Below are positions 16,880-25,733 of a DNA stretch of 64,000 bases, piece by piece. Made by a program: the position numbers and the translations under genes. Source of the stretch: Streptomyces pacificus (GTDB taxonomy: Bacteria > Actinomycetota > Actinomycetes > Streptomycetales > Streptomycetaceae); contig NZ_BLLG01000011.1 of assembly GCF_011766325.1 (NCBI RefSeq), positions 1 through 64,000 on the forward strand. Reading direction: 5' to 3'. Numbering within the stretch: position 1 is the first letter of the stretch; each line of letters starts with the position of its first letter. Under the pieces are notes generated by a model that saw only the letters and a program-made list of their open reading frames with translations, did no database searches and was not told the DNA's origin.

Positions 16880-17326
16880 TCAGGCGCTTTCCAGCAGCCT
16901 CCCGCCCAGTTCGGCACCCTCCGGCAACTGCCGCCGGATCCGCTCCAGTGCCGCGTCGAAGTCGCCACCGGCCACCCCGGACCCGTACGCCGCCCCGCCG
17001 AAGAGCAGGGTGAGGTTGAGATCCACCCGGCCGGGCGTGCCCTCGGGCCCGGCTTCGCCCAGTGCCAGCAGACAGGCGAGGGTGGCCCGCTCCGCCGCTC
17101 CGCCCAGTGTGACGGGCAGCGGCATGTCCCATTCCAGTACGCAGCCGAAGAGGCGTTCACCCGACTCCACCGCGCTCAGGGCGGCGAAATGCGGCCCCGC
17201 GTACTCGACTCCCCTGATGCGGGTGCTCACTCTGTGCCCGCCCGAGGCGTTCGCCAGGGCGATCGCCTCCGCTCCGCGGCGGTCCCGGTACCAGCCGGTC
17301 CACACGTCCGTCGACTCCGTTGACAT
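16880..17326 (-). CDS. Conserved Streptomyces protein, DUF6304-like
   Basis: A 148-residue soluble protein (DVWTGWYRDRRGAEAIALAN, FGCVLEWDMPLPVTLGG, VDLNLTLLFGGAAYGSGVAG, DFDAALERIRRQLPEGAELG). The beta-rich pattern with acidic WDMPLP and GGDFxAALE motifs matches, from memory, the uncharacterised DUF6304 family. It has no membrane segment. It may be co-oriented with the GNAT gene, but the gap (17327-17496) makes co-transcription uncertain. The 235 bases downstream to the aminotransferase end show nothing recognisable. Confidence 0.65.
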   Translation of the reverse strand: MSTESTDVWTGWYRDRRGAEAIALANASGGHRVSTRIRGVEYAGPHFAALSAVESGERLFGCVLEWDMPLPVTLGGAAERATLACLLALGEAGPEGTPGRVDLNLTLLFGGAAYGSGVAGGDFDAALERIRRQLPEGAELGGRLLESA

Positions 17327-17496
17327 GGCGCGGACTGTAGCGGTCCGAGGGGCCGCGTTGCACAGCCGGTCGGCTCTCGAACGGTTCTCCGCCGCTCCGT
17401 TCAGGCGGCCGGCTCCTCGTCCGGCGTCTCGCCCGGCGTCTCGCCCAAGGCCGACAGAGAGGGCCGCGCTCCGGGGCTTCCCCCGCGGGGCGCCCG

Positions 17497-18186
17497 CTAA
17501 GGAGCGGGCGGGCGGCCCACACCCCCGCCGCCCGGCTTACTCGCAGCGGACCCGGCAGGCTGATGCCGGGTGTGCTCCACGGCCCCGCTCCCCCGCGCGC
17601 CGGGCTCACGCCACATGGGCCACATCTGCGGGCCGTCGGGGAGCCGGATGGCGCTGTCCGTGAACGCGAAGCCCATCCGCCGGTAGAGGTGGCAGCTGCG
17701 GGCGCTGCTCGCCTCCAGGTAGGCGGGCAGCCCCTCCCGGTCGCACCGCTCCAGGGCGGGCCCGAGCAGGGCCGTGCCGAGCCCCTCGCCCTGGCGGTCC
17801 GGGGAGACGCCGATCAGCAGCAGGTACTCGTGCGCCCTGCCCTGCGGATGGACCGCGCCGGTCAGCCGTCCGATGAGTTCGGCCCGTTCGTTGTCCGGGT
17901 CGGCGATCTCCCGCATCCGGGCGGGAATGTCGTCCTCCTCTTCGGGCGCCGCCGCGGGCACGGGCAGCCAGAGCGCCGCCGCGGTCCCGTCCTCGATCAT
18001 GTCGACCCGGCCCTCGGCGAGCACGGTGTCGAGGAAGACCCCGAGGAAGACGCCGTGCACCCGGCGGCGGTGGGCCTCCTCGGGGAAGACCCAGCTGCTG
18101 ACCGGGTCGTGCAGGAACGCCTCGTCGAGCAGCCGCACCACCCTCTCCCGGTCCCGCTCCGCCGCCTGCCGAATCCGTACGCCCAT
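17497..18186 (-). CDS. GNAT family N-acetyltransferase
   Basis: A 229-residue protein. The acetyl-CoA motif A is visible as LLLIGVSPDRQGEGLGTALL (Q/R-x-x-G-x-G/A), followed by motif B (AYLEASSARSCHLYRRMGFA). The N-terminal IRQAAERDRERVVRLLDEAF is typical. The acyl acceptor cannot be predicted. The tail beyond about residue 195 (HTRHQPAGSAASKPGGGG) looks disordered. It lies upstream of the DUF6304-like gene and immediately downstream of the polyprenyl synthetase/encapsulin pair on the same strand. Confidence 0.88.
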   Translation of the reverse strand: MGVRIRQAAERDRERVVRLLDEAFLHDPVSSWVFPEEAHRRRVHGVFLGVFLDTVLAEGRVDMIEDGTAAALWLPVPAAAPEEEDDIPARMREIADPDNERAELIGRLTGAVHPQGRAHEYLLLIGVSPDRQGEGLGTALLGPALERCDREGLPAYLEASSARSCHLYRRMGFAFTDSAIRLPDGPQMWPMWREPGARGSGAVEHTRHQPAGSAASKPGGGGVGRPPAP

Positions 18187-18303
18187 GCCCGGGCCGCCTC
18201 TCCGAGATCGTCAACTGGCGGCTGCGATCCTAGGTTTGCGATCCGGGCGGCGCACGGAGGGCCGCGCGGATCCGGCCCGTGGCTCAGCGGCTCCGGCGTG
18301 TAC

Positions 18304-19371
18304 TCAGCGGCTCCGGCGTGTGACGAACTCCGCCAGCGCGAGCAGGTCACCCGCTGCGTCGAGGTCGGGCACGGCACGGGAGAGCTGTTGTACGGCCCGG
18401 CCCATCCGGTCCGCCGCCTGCAGCTGGGCCCAGTCACGTCCCCCGGCCCGCTCCACCGCGTCCGCGGCCCGGGCGACCGCTCCCGGGGTCATCGGCCCGG
18501 CGTACAGTTCGGCGAGTTCCGCACCCGCTTCGGTGCCCGAGCCCAGGGCCGCCACCACCGGCAGCGACTTCTTGTGCGCGGCCAGGTCGGCGCCCGCCGG
18601 CTTGCCCGTGCGGTCCGGATCGCCCCAGATGCCGATGAGGTCGTCGATCAGCTGGAAGGCCAGTCCCGCCTCCCGGCCGAACGCGTCCATCGCGGCGGTC
18701 TCCTCCTCGCCCGCCCCCGCGTACAGCGCGCCGAGGGCGCAGGCGGAGCCCAGCAGCGCCCCGGTCTTGGCCGTGGCCATGGCGATGCACTCGTCGAGGG
18801 AGACCTCCCCCGGCCCGCGCTGCTCGAAGGCGCAGTCCGCCTGCTGGCCGGCACAGAGTTCGATCACGCAGGCCGCCAGCCGCGCGGAGGCCGCCGCGGA
18901 GGCCGGATGCCGGTCCTCGGCGAGCAGCCGCAGCGCCAGGGCCAGCATGGCGTCACCCGCGACGATGGCGTCCGCGGTGCCGAACACCGTCCAGGCGGTG
19001 GGCCGGTGCCGGCGGGTGGCGTCCTCGTCGATGACGTCGTCGTGGAGCAGGGTGAAGTTGTGCGCGAGTTCCACGGCCGCGGCCGGGCGCAGCGCCTGCT
19101 GCGGGTCCCCGCCGAGCGCCCGGGCCGCGGCGAGCACCAGGGCCGGCCTGATGGCCTTGCCCGCCGGCCCGGCGGCGGGTGTGCCGTCGGCGTGCTCCCA
19201 GCCGAAGTGGTACTTCGCGACGCGGCGTATGGAGGCGGGAAGGGAGTCGACGGTGTCCCGCAGCCCGGGGTCGACGGCGCTGCGGGTGTGTTCCAGAAGC
19301 CGCGCCGCCTCGTGTGAGTCGGTGTCCGCGGCGTCGGCGGCGTCGGCGGCGTCGGCGGTGGTCGTGGTCAC
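18304..19371 (-). CDS. Polyprenyl diphosphate synthase, probable encapsulin cargo
   Basis: A 355-residue trans-prenyltransferase. The first aspartate-rich motif DDVID is at residues 111-115 (TLLHDDVIDED). The second is at 243-251 (QLIDDLIGIWGD). The lysine/arginine substrate-binding segment is GKAIRP at 71-76. It condenses isopentenyl units onto an allylic diphosphate, and chain length (C20 to C30) is not certain. The first 18 residues are a low-complexity ADAADAADAAD tract encoded by a repeat, preceding the fold by about 30 residues. In family 2 encapsulins such disordered N-terminal extensions act as cargo-loading domains. The shell gene lies directly upstream, 208 bases away. The start is GTG. 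Confidence 0.9.
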   Translation of the reverse strand: MTTTTADAADAADAADTDSHEAARLLEHTRSAVDPGLRDTVDSLPASIRRVAKYHFGWEHADGTPAAGPAGKAIRPALVLAAARALGGDPQQALRPAAAVELAHNFTLLHDDVIDEDATRRHRPTAWTVFGTADAIVAGDAMLALALRLLAEDRHPASAAASARLAACVIELCAGQQADCAFEQRGPGEVSLDECIAMATAKTGALLGSACALGALYAGAGEEETAAMDAFGREAGLAFQLIDDLIGIWGDPDRTGKPAGADLAAHKKSLPVVAALGSGTEAGAELAELYAGPMTPGAVARAADAVERAGGRDWAQLQAADRMGRAVQQLSRAVPDLDAAGDLLALAEFVTRRSR

Positions 19372-19384
19372 GGTCTCGTCCTCT

Positions 19385-19434
19385 GCTGACAGGGGCTGAC
19401 AGGGGCTGACAGGGGCTGACAGGGGCTGACAGGG
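19385..19434. repeat. 10-bp tandem repeat x5 (GCTGACAGGG)
   Basis: Five exact head-to-tail copies run from 19385 to 19434, between the encapsulin stop and the synthetase start. They overlap the region where the synthetase ribosome site should be, only 14 bases upstream of its GTG. They read CCCTGTCAGC on the coding strand. A G-rich run follows up to the shell gene. Confidence 0.95.
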
Positions 19435-19579
19435 TGCTGCGGGAGGTGGGTCTCGGGTGGGGCGGCACGGGGGCGGGGGCGGGGGCTGATGCGCTGGGGT
19501 GGTGGAGGGGGGAACGGCAGGGGGTGCGGGCGGGGCGGGAGCGGCGCCGGGCCGCTCCCGCCGGGGGCGGCGCCGGGTG

Positions 19580-21013
19580 TCAGCGCCAGCGGCTCACCTC
19601 GACGTTCTCCAGCACGCCCAGGGCGTCGGGCACCAGGACCGCCGCCGAGTAGTAGGCCGTGACCAGGTAGGAGATGATGGCCTGCTCGTCGATGCCCATG
19701 AACCGGACGGAGAGGCTGGGCTCGATCTCGTCGGGGAGGCCGGCCTGGTGCAGACCGACCACGCCCTGGTCGTCCTCGCCCGTACGCATGCAGATGATCG
19801 ACGTGGTCCGGTCCTTCGAGATCGGGATCTTGTTGCACGGGAAGATCGGCACCCCGCGCCAGGAGGGGATGCGGCTCCCCCCGATGTCCACGGTGTCCGG
19901 GTAGACGCCGCGCCTGCTGCACTCCCGGCCGAAGGCCGCGATGGCCCGCGGATGGGCCAGGAACATCCTGGAGCCGCGCCGCCTCGACAGCAGCTCGTCC
20001 ATGTCGTCCGGGCCGGGCACGCCGTCGTGCGGCTGGAGCCGCTGTCCGTAGTCGCAGTTGGCCAGGAGGCCGAAGTCCTTGTTGTTGACGAGTTCGTCCT
20101 CCTGGCGCTCCCGCAGCGCCTCGACCGTCAGCCGCAACTGCTGCTCGGTCTGGTTCATCGGCTGGTTGTAGAGGTCGGCGACCCGGCTGTGCACCTTGAG
20201 CACGGTCTGCGCGACGCTCAGTTCGTACTCGCGGGGCGAGGCCTCGTAGTCGACGAACGTGTGCGGGACGACGGCTTCGCCGACATGGCCGGCCGAGAGG
20301 TCGATGGCGGCCTCCCCGTACTTGTTGGTCCGCTGCTGGGGGACCGACACCACGGAGCGGAGGTGGCCGGCGAGGGACTCGGCACGGTCCGCGAGGGTCA
20401 GCACGTCCTGCCGGGTGAGCTCGAGCGCGATGCACGCGGTGCCGGCCCGGGCGGTGAACTCCCATACGGCGCCGTCGTCGACCAGCGACCGCTCGCCGAA
20501 GTAGGAGCCGTCGGCGAGGACGCCGAGCACGGCCTCGTCACCGTAGGGCCCGGTGCCGATCTGCTCCACCCGGCCGTGCGCGAGGAGGAACACCCGGTCC
20601 GTCGCCTCGCCTTTCGCCGCGAGCACGTCACCCGGCGCGAACCGCACCTGCCGGCAGCGCTGGGCCAGCTCGCGCAGCACCGCCTCGTCGCCGAATCCCC
20701 GCAGGGGCGGCAGTTCGCCGAGTTCCCCCGGGATGACCTCGACCTGGCTGCCCGTCTGGACGAAGGTGACCCGGCCGTCGCCGACCGCGTAACTGAGCCG
20801 GCGGTTCAGCCGGTACGTACCGCCCTGCACCTGGACCCAGGGCAGCATCCGCAGCAGCCACCGGGAAGTGATCTCCTGCATCTGGGGGGCCGACTTGGTG
20901 GTGGTCGCGAGATTCCGCGCCGCCGCCGTACCCAGACTCTGCTGCGGCTGTGCCGCGTCCTGGGCGCCTTCGCGCGCCTCGTCACCGACCGGACCGACCG
21001 TACCAACCGACAT
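19580..21013 (-). CDS. Family 2B encapsulin nanocompartment shell protein with cyclic-nucleotide-binding domain
   Basis: A 477-residue protein. Residues 1-45 are a flexible N-arm, about 48-100 the first HK97-fold part, about 110-215 an inserted cNMP-binding-like domain ([37 protein letters not shown]), and 225-477 the rest of the shell fold ([64 protein letters not shown]). The C-terminus is [20 protein letters not shown]. It should assemble into a T=1 protein shell around a cargo enzyme, here most likely the adjacent polyprenyl synthetase. The ATG at 21013 has GGAG seven bases upstream. The arginine usual in cNMP pockets is not obvious after GERSL, so ligand binding is uncertain. Confidence 0.93.
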   Translation of the reverse strand: MSVGTVGPVGDEAREGAQDAAQPQQSLGTAAARNLATTTKSAPQMQEITSRWLLRMLPWVQVQGGTYRLNRRLSYAVGDGRVTFVQTGSQVEVIPGELGELPPLRGFGDEAVLRELAQRCRQVRFAPGDVLAAKGEATDRVFLLAHGRVEQIGTGPYGDEAVLGVLADGSYFGERSLVDDGAVWEFTARAGTACIALELTRQDVLTLADRAESLAGHLRSVVSVPQQRTNKYGEAAIDLSAGHVGEAVVPHTFVDYEASPREYELSVAQTVLKVHSRVADLYNQPMNQTEQQLRLTVEALRERQEDELVNNKDFGLLANCDYGQRLQPHDGVPGPDDMDELLSRRRGSRMFLAHPRAIAAFGRECSRRGVYPDTVDIGGSRIPSWRGVPIFPCNKIPISKDRTTSIICMRTGEDDQGVVGLHQAGLPDEIEPSLSVRFMGIDEQAIISYLVTAYYSAAVLVPDALGVLENVEVSRWR

Positions 21014-21263
21014 GGGGCTCCTTCGCAATCATGAGTCGACCTGCGACGAAGAGCCTTTCAGCACGGTGCGTGCGTGCACCATTACACAAATGAGTGGGAC
21101 TGAACGATGATGTGCGAGGCGCGGCGGGCGCGTTCCGCCCCCGATCGGCGCACTGGCCGGATCGGCTCGCACACCGTGCGGACGGACCGACTCGGCGGGG
21201 AGCGGCGGGTAAGAAGCCCGTACCCACACCGCACCCCCACCACATCCCGTGAAGGAGTCGGCC

Positions 21264-21854
21264 ATGGCCCCACCCATGTCCGCGGACAGCTTCCTCGGCG
21301 CCCTGCTCGGCGAGGGGCTGACGATCGTCCAGGTCGGCGCCTGGCGCACCCACAACCGCAGCCACATCGGCCCCTGGGGCCCCGTGCACGGGGTGATGAT
21401 CCATCACACCGCCACCTCGGGCACCGCGGGCAGCGTGCGCCTCTGCCGCGACGGCTACCAGGGCCTGCCGGGCCCGCTGTGCCACGGCGTCATCGCCAAG
21501 GACGGCACGGTCCACCTCGTCGGGTACGGCAGGGCCAACCACGCCGGGCCCGGCGACGACGACGTCCTGCGCGCCGTCATCGCCGAGACGGCGCTTCCCC
21601 CCGACGACGAGGCGAACACGGACGGGAACCCGCACTTCTACGGCTTCGAGTGCGTGAACCTCGGCGACGGGAAGGACCCCTGGCCCCAAGCCCAGTTGGA
21701 GGCGATCGAGCGAGCGGCCGCCGCCGTCTGCCGACGCCACGGGTGGGGCGCCCCTTCGGTCATCGGGCATCTGGAGTGGCAGCCGGGGAAGATCGACCCC
21801 CGGGGCTTCACCATGAGCTCCATGCGCGCCCGGATCGCCGAACGGCTCGCCTGA
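21264..21854 (+). CDS. Peptidoglycan-recognition / N-acetylmuramoyl-L-alanine amidase (amidase_2)
   Basis: A 196-residue single-domain zinc amidase. The first ligand histidine is in VHGVMIHHTATSG and the second in VIGHLEWQPGKIDP. The catalytic-core segment GPLCHGVIAKDGTVHLVG is typical of PGRP/T7-lysozyme-like folds. There is no signal peptide or wall-binding domain, so it resembles endolysin-type or cytoplasmic recycling amidases. The ATG at 21264 with AAGGAG upstream is preferred to the in-frame GTG at 21249. It diverges from the encapsulin gene, with 250 non-coding bases between. Confidence 0.87.
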   Translation: MAPPMSADSFLGALLGEGLTIVQVGAWRTHNRSHIGPWGPVHGVMIHHTATSGTAGSVRLCRDGYQGLPGPLCHGVIAKDGTVHLVGYGRANHAGPGDDDVLRAVIAETALPPDDEANTDGNPHFYGFECVNLGDGKDPWPQAQLEAIERAAAAVCRRHGWGAPSVIGHLEWQPGKIDPRGFTMSSMRARIAERLA

Positions 21855-21877
21855 CACCGCCCTCGCGAGCCGGCCCG

Positions 21878-21927
21878 GCCGGCCCGGTGAGTCCGCGGGC
21901 CGCGGCCGGCGGACTCACCGGGCCGGC
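21878..21927. terminator. 19-bp perfect hairpin after the amidase
   Basis: Arms 21878-21896 (GCCGGCCCGGTGAGTCCGC) and 21909-21927 are exact complements with a 12-base GC-rich loop, 23 bases after the stop. The remaining DNA to 22248 contains no gene. It has a short triplicate CGAGCCGC-type repeat near 22150-22175. Confidence 0.88.
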
Positions 21928-22248
21928 ACCCCCACCGATCGGGCGGGAGGCTGTCCGCGCGAGCAGGCCCCGGGGCCCGGACAGGAGCACCGCGTGATCA
22001 TCGGCATGTGCCGGTCGTGTGCGGATGCCGCCGGATCTCCGCGCTCGCGTCCTTCGCCGCCGAGTGGTCGCCCCGGCCTCCGGCCTCCCCGCCGCTGGGC
22101 GTCCAGCGCCCTCGCCGGCGGGGAGGCGGCGGAATGTCCGCCCGGTTCGCCGAGCCGCCGAGCCGCCGAGCCGCCGAGGAGCTGCGGGGCCGGGGAGTGC
22201 CGCGGACGCCGTGACGGGGCGGCGAGAAGGCGAGGCGACAATGGGCGG

Positions 22249-23169
22249 GTGAGCCAGCCCGTAGACCTCGACCGCGCACTTCGGCCCCGGCTGCCCTCCC
22301 CCTTGCAGGAGGTGCGGGACGAGCGCTTCGCGCGGCACGGGCTGCGGCTGCTGCTCAAGCGGGACGACCTCATCCACCCCGAGCTGCCCGGCAACAAGTG
22401 GCGCAAGCTGGCGCCGAACCTGCGCGCGGCGGCCGGCCGGACCCTGCTCACCTTCGGCGGCGCGTACTCCCACCATCTGCGCGCCACGGCCGCCGCCGGG
22501 CGGCTGCTCGGCTTCCCCACGATCGGCGTCGTCCGGGGCGACGAGCTCGCCGAGAGGCCGCTCAACCCGTCGCTCGCCGCCTGCGCCGCCGACGGCATGC
22601 GGCTGCACTTCGTGGACCGTGCCACGTACCGCCGTGCGTCCGAGCCGGAGGTGCTCGCGGAGCTGCGGGTGCGCTGCGGGGCGCCGGCGGGGTGCCGGGT
22701 CGTCCCGGAGGGCGGCAGCAACGCCCTCGCGGCGCGGGGCTGTACGGAGCTGGGCCGCGAGCTGCGCGGCGCGGCCGATGTGGCCGCCGTGGCGTGCGGG
22801 ACGGGAGGGACGCTCGCCGGGCTCGCCGCCGGACTCGGGGACGGGGCGAGGGCGCTGGGCGTACCCGTGCTCAGGGGGGGCTTCCTGGGCGAGCGGACGG
22901 CCGCCCTCCAGAGAGAGGCCTTCGGCGGCCCGGCCGGCGACTGGTCGCTGGACGAGCGGTTCCACTTCGGCGGGTACGCCCGCGTCCCACCGGCTCTCGA
23001 GGCGTTCGCGCGGGACTTCGAGGCGCGCCACGCACTGCCGGTCGAGCGGCTCTATGTCGCCAAAATGCTCTATGGACTCGTCGTCCTCGCCGGCGAGGGC
23101 GCCTTCCCGCCGGGAACGGCCGTGGCGGCGGTGGTCACCGGCGGGCCTCAGCCCGAGGGCTCGCGGTAG
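22249..23169 (+). CDS. PLP-dependent D-cysteine desulfhydrase / ACC deaminase-like enzyme
   Basis: A 306-residue fold-type II PLP enzyme. The Schiff-base lysine is in the motif LPGNKWRKLAPNL. The phosphate loop is VACGTGGTLAGLAAGL and an early motif is LKRDDLIHPELPG. The length and FGGAYSHHLRATAAAG segment fit the ACC deaminase/D-cysteine desulfhydrase subgroup. Which amino acid it cleaves is not determinable here. The GTG start at 22249 (VSQPVDLDR) is the best choice. Its 3' end overlaps the convergent antiporter gene by 22 bases. Confidence 0.87.
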   Translation: MSQPVDLDRALRPRLPSPLQEVRDERFARHGLRLLLKRDDLIHPELPGNKWRKLAPNLRAAAGRTLLTFGGAYSHHLRATAAAGRLLGFPTIGVVRGDELAERPLNPSLAACAADGMRLHFVDRATYRRASEPEVLAELRVRCGAPAGCRVVPEGGSNALAARGCTELGRELRGAADVAAVACGTGGTLAGLAAGLGDGARALGVPVLRGGFLGERTAALQREAFGGPAGDWSLDERFHFGGYARVPPALEAFARDFEARHALPVERLYVAKMLYGLVVLAGEGAFPPGTAVAAVVTGGPQPEGSR

Positions 23170-24749
23170 GCGGCCGCCTCCTCGAGATCCAGCCGCCGCA
23201 GCAGCGCCCGCATCATCTCGTCGTCGATCCGGCGTTCGTCGCGGAGCCGCACGAACACCGCACGCTCGGCCTGGATCACCTCGCGGGTGAGGCGGCGGTA
23301 GGTGCCGTCGGCGGACTCGCCCGTGACGGGGTTGACCGCCCCCAGCCGCTCCCAGGGTGAGTTCCTGCGGTGTTCGAGGACCGTGCGCAACCGGTCGAGG
23401 AGCGGATCCGGAAGTGCGTTGCCCGGGTCGGCGACGAGTTCCTCCAGCCGCCGTTCCGCCGCGCGGGACGCCTCGCTCTGCGCCTGTGCCTCGGCCAGGG
23501 TGACGCTCGTCGGATCGCGCTCAGGGAGCTTCAGGGCACGGATGAGCGCGGGCAGGGTGAGCCCCTGCACCACCAGGGTGCCGATGACCGTGGTGAAGGT
23601 GAGGAAGAGGATCAGGTTGCGCGCCGGGAAGGGCTCGCCGGCGGATGTGAGGACCGGGATGGAGAACGCGATCGCCAGGGAGACCACGCCCCGCATCCCG
23701 GCCCAGCCGACGATCACCGGGGCCCGCCAGTCCACGCCGGGCTCGCGCTCCCTGATGCGCCGTGACAGCACGCGCGGGACGAAGGTCGCGGGGAAGACCC
23801 ACACGAAGCGGGACACGACCACGACGCCGAAGACGACGACGGCGTACCCGGCGACCTCCCGGGCCGAGAAGGAGCCGATCTGCCCCACCACGGGCGCCAG
23901 TTGCAGTCCGATCAGCGCGAAGACGGCCGACTCGAGGACGAAGGCGGCCATCCGCCAGACCGCCTCCTCCTGGAGCCGGGTGGCGAAGTCGACCTGCCAG
24001 GAGCGGTGCCCGAGGAAGAGGGCGACGACCACGACGGCCAGCACTCCGGAGGCGTGCACGTGCTCGGCGGCGGCGTAGGCGACGAAGGGGATCAGCAGGG
24101 ACAGGGTGTTCTGCAGCAGGGGTTCCCGCAGACGGGTCCGCAGCCAGTGGATCGGCACCATCAGGACCAGGCCGACGCCGACACCCCCGGCCGCGGCGAC
24201 GAGGAACATCGCGACGCCCTCGCCCCAGGTGATGCCCTCGCCGACGGCGGCCGCCAGGGCGACCCGGTAGGCGGTGATGGCGGTGGCGTCGTTCACCAGG
24301 GACTCGCCCTGGAGGATCGTGGTGACCCGGCCGGGCAGGCGGAGCCTGCGGGCGACCGCGGTGGCCGCCACCGCGTCGGGCGGGGCGACCACCGCGCCGA
24401 GCACGAGCGCGGCGGTCAGCGGGAGTCCGGGGATCACCAGGTGCGCCACCCACCCCACGACGAGGGTCGCGAAGAGCGTGTAGCCGACGGAGAGCAGCGC
24501 GATGGGGCGGACGTTGGCCCGCAGATCGAGGTATGAGCTGTCCAGCGCGGCCATGTGCAGCAGCGGAGGCAGGATCAGCGGCAGCACGATGTGCGGGTCC
24601 AGGGTGTATTCCGGGACTCCGGGCAGGTACGAGGCGACCAGACCGACCGCGACGAGGAGCAGCGGCGCCGGCACCGCCGTCCTGCGGGCGATCCCGGCGA
24701 CCGCGGCGCTCGCCGCGACCAGCGCCACCACCGACAGCGCGTCCATCAT
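23148..24749 (-). CDS. CPA1 family Na+/H+ antiporter
   Basis: A protein of about 533 residues. It has some 12 membrane helices in the first 400 residues, with the ion-translocating NDA motif in LQGESLVNDATAITAYRVAL, and the conserved GWAGMRGVVSLAIAF segment. The cytosolic tail of about 130 residues (RAAERRLEELVADPGNALPD...) is helical. It exchanges protons for sodium or potassium across the plasma membrane. Two adjacent ATGs (24749 and 24746) are both possible starts after GGGAAGG. It diverges from the small zinc-finger gene. Confidence 0.92.
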   Translation of the reverse strand: MMDALSVVALVAASAAVAGIARRTAVPAPLLLVAVGLVASYLPGVPEYTLDPHIVLPLILPPLLHMAALDSSYLDLRANVRPIALLSVGYTLFATLVVGWVAHLVIPGLPLTAALVLGAVVAPPDAVAATAVARRLRLPGRVTTILQGESLVNDATAITAYRVALAAAVGEGITWGEGVAMFLVAAAGGVGVGLVLMVPIHWLRTRLREPLLQNTLSLLIPFVAYAAAEHVHASGVLAVVVVALFLGHRSWQVDFATRLQEEAVWRMAAFVLESAVFALIGLQLAPVVGQIGSFSAREVAGYAVVVFGVVVVSRFVWVFPATFVPRVLSRRIREREPGVDWRAPVIVGWAGMRGVVSLAIAFSIPVLTSAGEPFPARNLILFLTFTTVIGTLVVQGLTLPALIRALKLPERDPTSVTLAEAQAQSEASRAAERRLEELVADPGNALPDPLLDRLRTVLEHRRNSPWERLGAVNPVTGESADGTYRRLTREVIQAERAVFVRLRDERRIDDEMMRALLRRLDLEEAAAYREPSG

Positions 24750-24817
24750 CCGCCCTTCCCTCCGGCCCACGGCCGCCCGGCCGCCCGGCCGCCCACCGGC
24801 GTCGTAACCTGGCCATC

Positions 24818-25078
24818 ATGAGCGAGTGCAAGCATGTTCTCGACCTGCCGCGCCCCGAACCCGAGCCCCTGAGCGACACCTGCCCCGCGTGCCGGGCCGA
24901 GGGGACGCACCCGGTGCAGCTGCGGCTCTGCCTCACGTGCGGGCACGTGGGGTGCTGCGACTCGTCACCGGGCCGGCACGCCTCCCACCACTTCGAGCAG
25001 GAGGGACATCCGGTGATGCGTACCCTGGAGCGCGGAGAGAAGTGGCGGTGGTGCTTCGCGGACGGTTCGATCGTCTGA
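24818..25078 (+). CDS. UBP-type zinc finger protein
   Basis: An 86-residue protein made almost entirely of one ZnF-UBP domain. It has paired cysteines and histidines in CPACRAEGTHPVQLRLCLTC, GHVGCCDSSPGRHASHHF, and the C-terminal W-rich strand EKWRWCFADG. In eukaryotes this fold binds ubiquitin C-termini. Bacterial stand-alone copies have no established role. The start is ATG 24818. The divergent arrangement with the Na+/H+ antiporter suggests a shared control region of about 70 bases. Confidence 0.88.
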   Translation: MSECKHVLDLPRPEPEPLSDTCPACRAEGTHPVQLRLCLTCGHVGCCDSSPGRHASHHFEQEGHPVMRTLERGEKWRWCFADGSIV

Positions 25079-25319
25079 CGTCGGGGTACGTCAAAGCTCC
25101 GCCGACTTCTCGCAATTGAGGACCGCAGAACACTAGCCACTGTGCGTACCTGTGGGCTTACTATGAGTGACAGCTCCGGGTAGGGGTCCCGGCGACACGG
25201 CACCATGGATCGCGATAGCGTCGCCAGTCCAGGTTCGGGCTGCGCACCGACGCGCAGCACTCGGCTCCGGGACGCCCTCCCGGAGCCTCGATCGACCTTG
25301 TGCCACCTTGGAGGTGAGG

Positions 25320-25733
25320 GTGTCCGACATCGCAGGCGAGCCCGGGACCCAGGACTTCGTGGAAGTCCGGCTGCCCGCTGCGGGTGCCTACCTGTCCGTG
25401 CTGCGTACGGCCACGGCCGGCCTCGCGGCGCGCTTGGACTTCACCCTCGACGAGATCGAGGACCTGCGCATCGCGGTCGACGAGGCGTGCGCCATCCTGC
25501 TGCAGCAGGCCGTCCCCGGATCCGTTCTCAGCTGCGTCTTCCGGCTCGTCGACGACTCCCTGGAGGTCACGGTCTCGGCCCCCACGACCGACGGCCGCGC
25601 CCCGGAGCGCGACACCTTCGCCTGGACGGTGCTCTCGGCGCTGGCGGGCAAGGTCGACTCCTCCGTGGCCCCGGACCGCACGGTCTGCATCAGCCTGTAC
25701 AAGCAGCGCGGCGCGGGACCCGGGCCGGCGTGA
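25320..25733 (+). CDS. Anti-sigma factor, RsbW-like kinase fold (UshX/PrsH-type)
   Basis: A 137-residue histidine-kinase-like ATPase. The N box IRIAVDEACAIL is visible as EDLRIAVDEACAILLQQAVP. The later ATP-lid glycine boxes are degenerate, as in many sigma-factor antagonists. It begins at GTG 25320 directly after GGAGG (VSDIAGEPGTQDFVEV). The sigma factor frame starts at its stop codon. In S. coelicolor the matching protein holds SigH inactive by direct binding (family knowledge). The assignment rests on position and fold. Confidence 0.88.
   Translation: MSDIAGEPGTQDFVEVRLPAAGAYLSVLRTATAGLAARLDFTLDEIEDLRIAVDEACAILLQQAVPGSVLSCVFRLVDDSLEVTVSAPTTDGRAPERDTFAWTVLSALAGKVDSSVAPDRTVCISLYKQRGAGPGPA

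Noticed and set aside
21900-22248. CRISPR-like repeats before the PLP enzyme gene
   Set aside because: Only short CGAGCCGC microrepeats. There are no regular spacers or repeat units and no cas genes.
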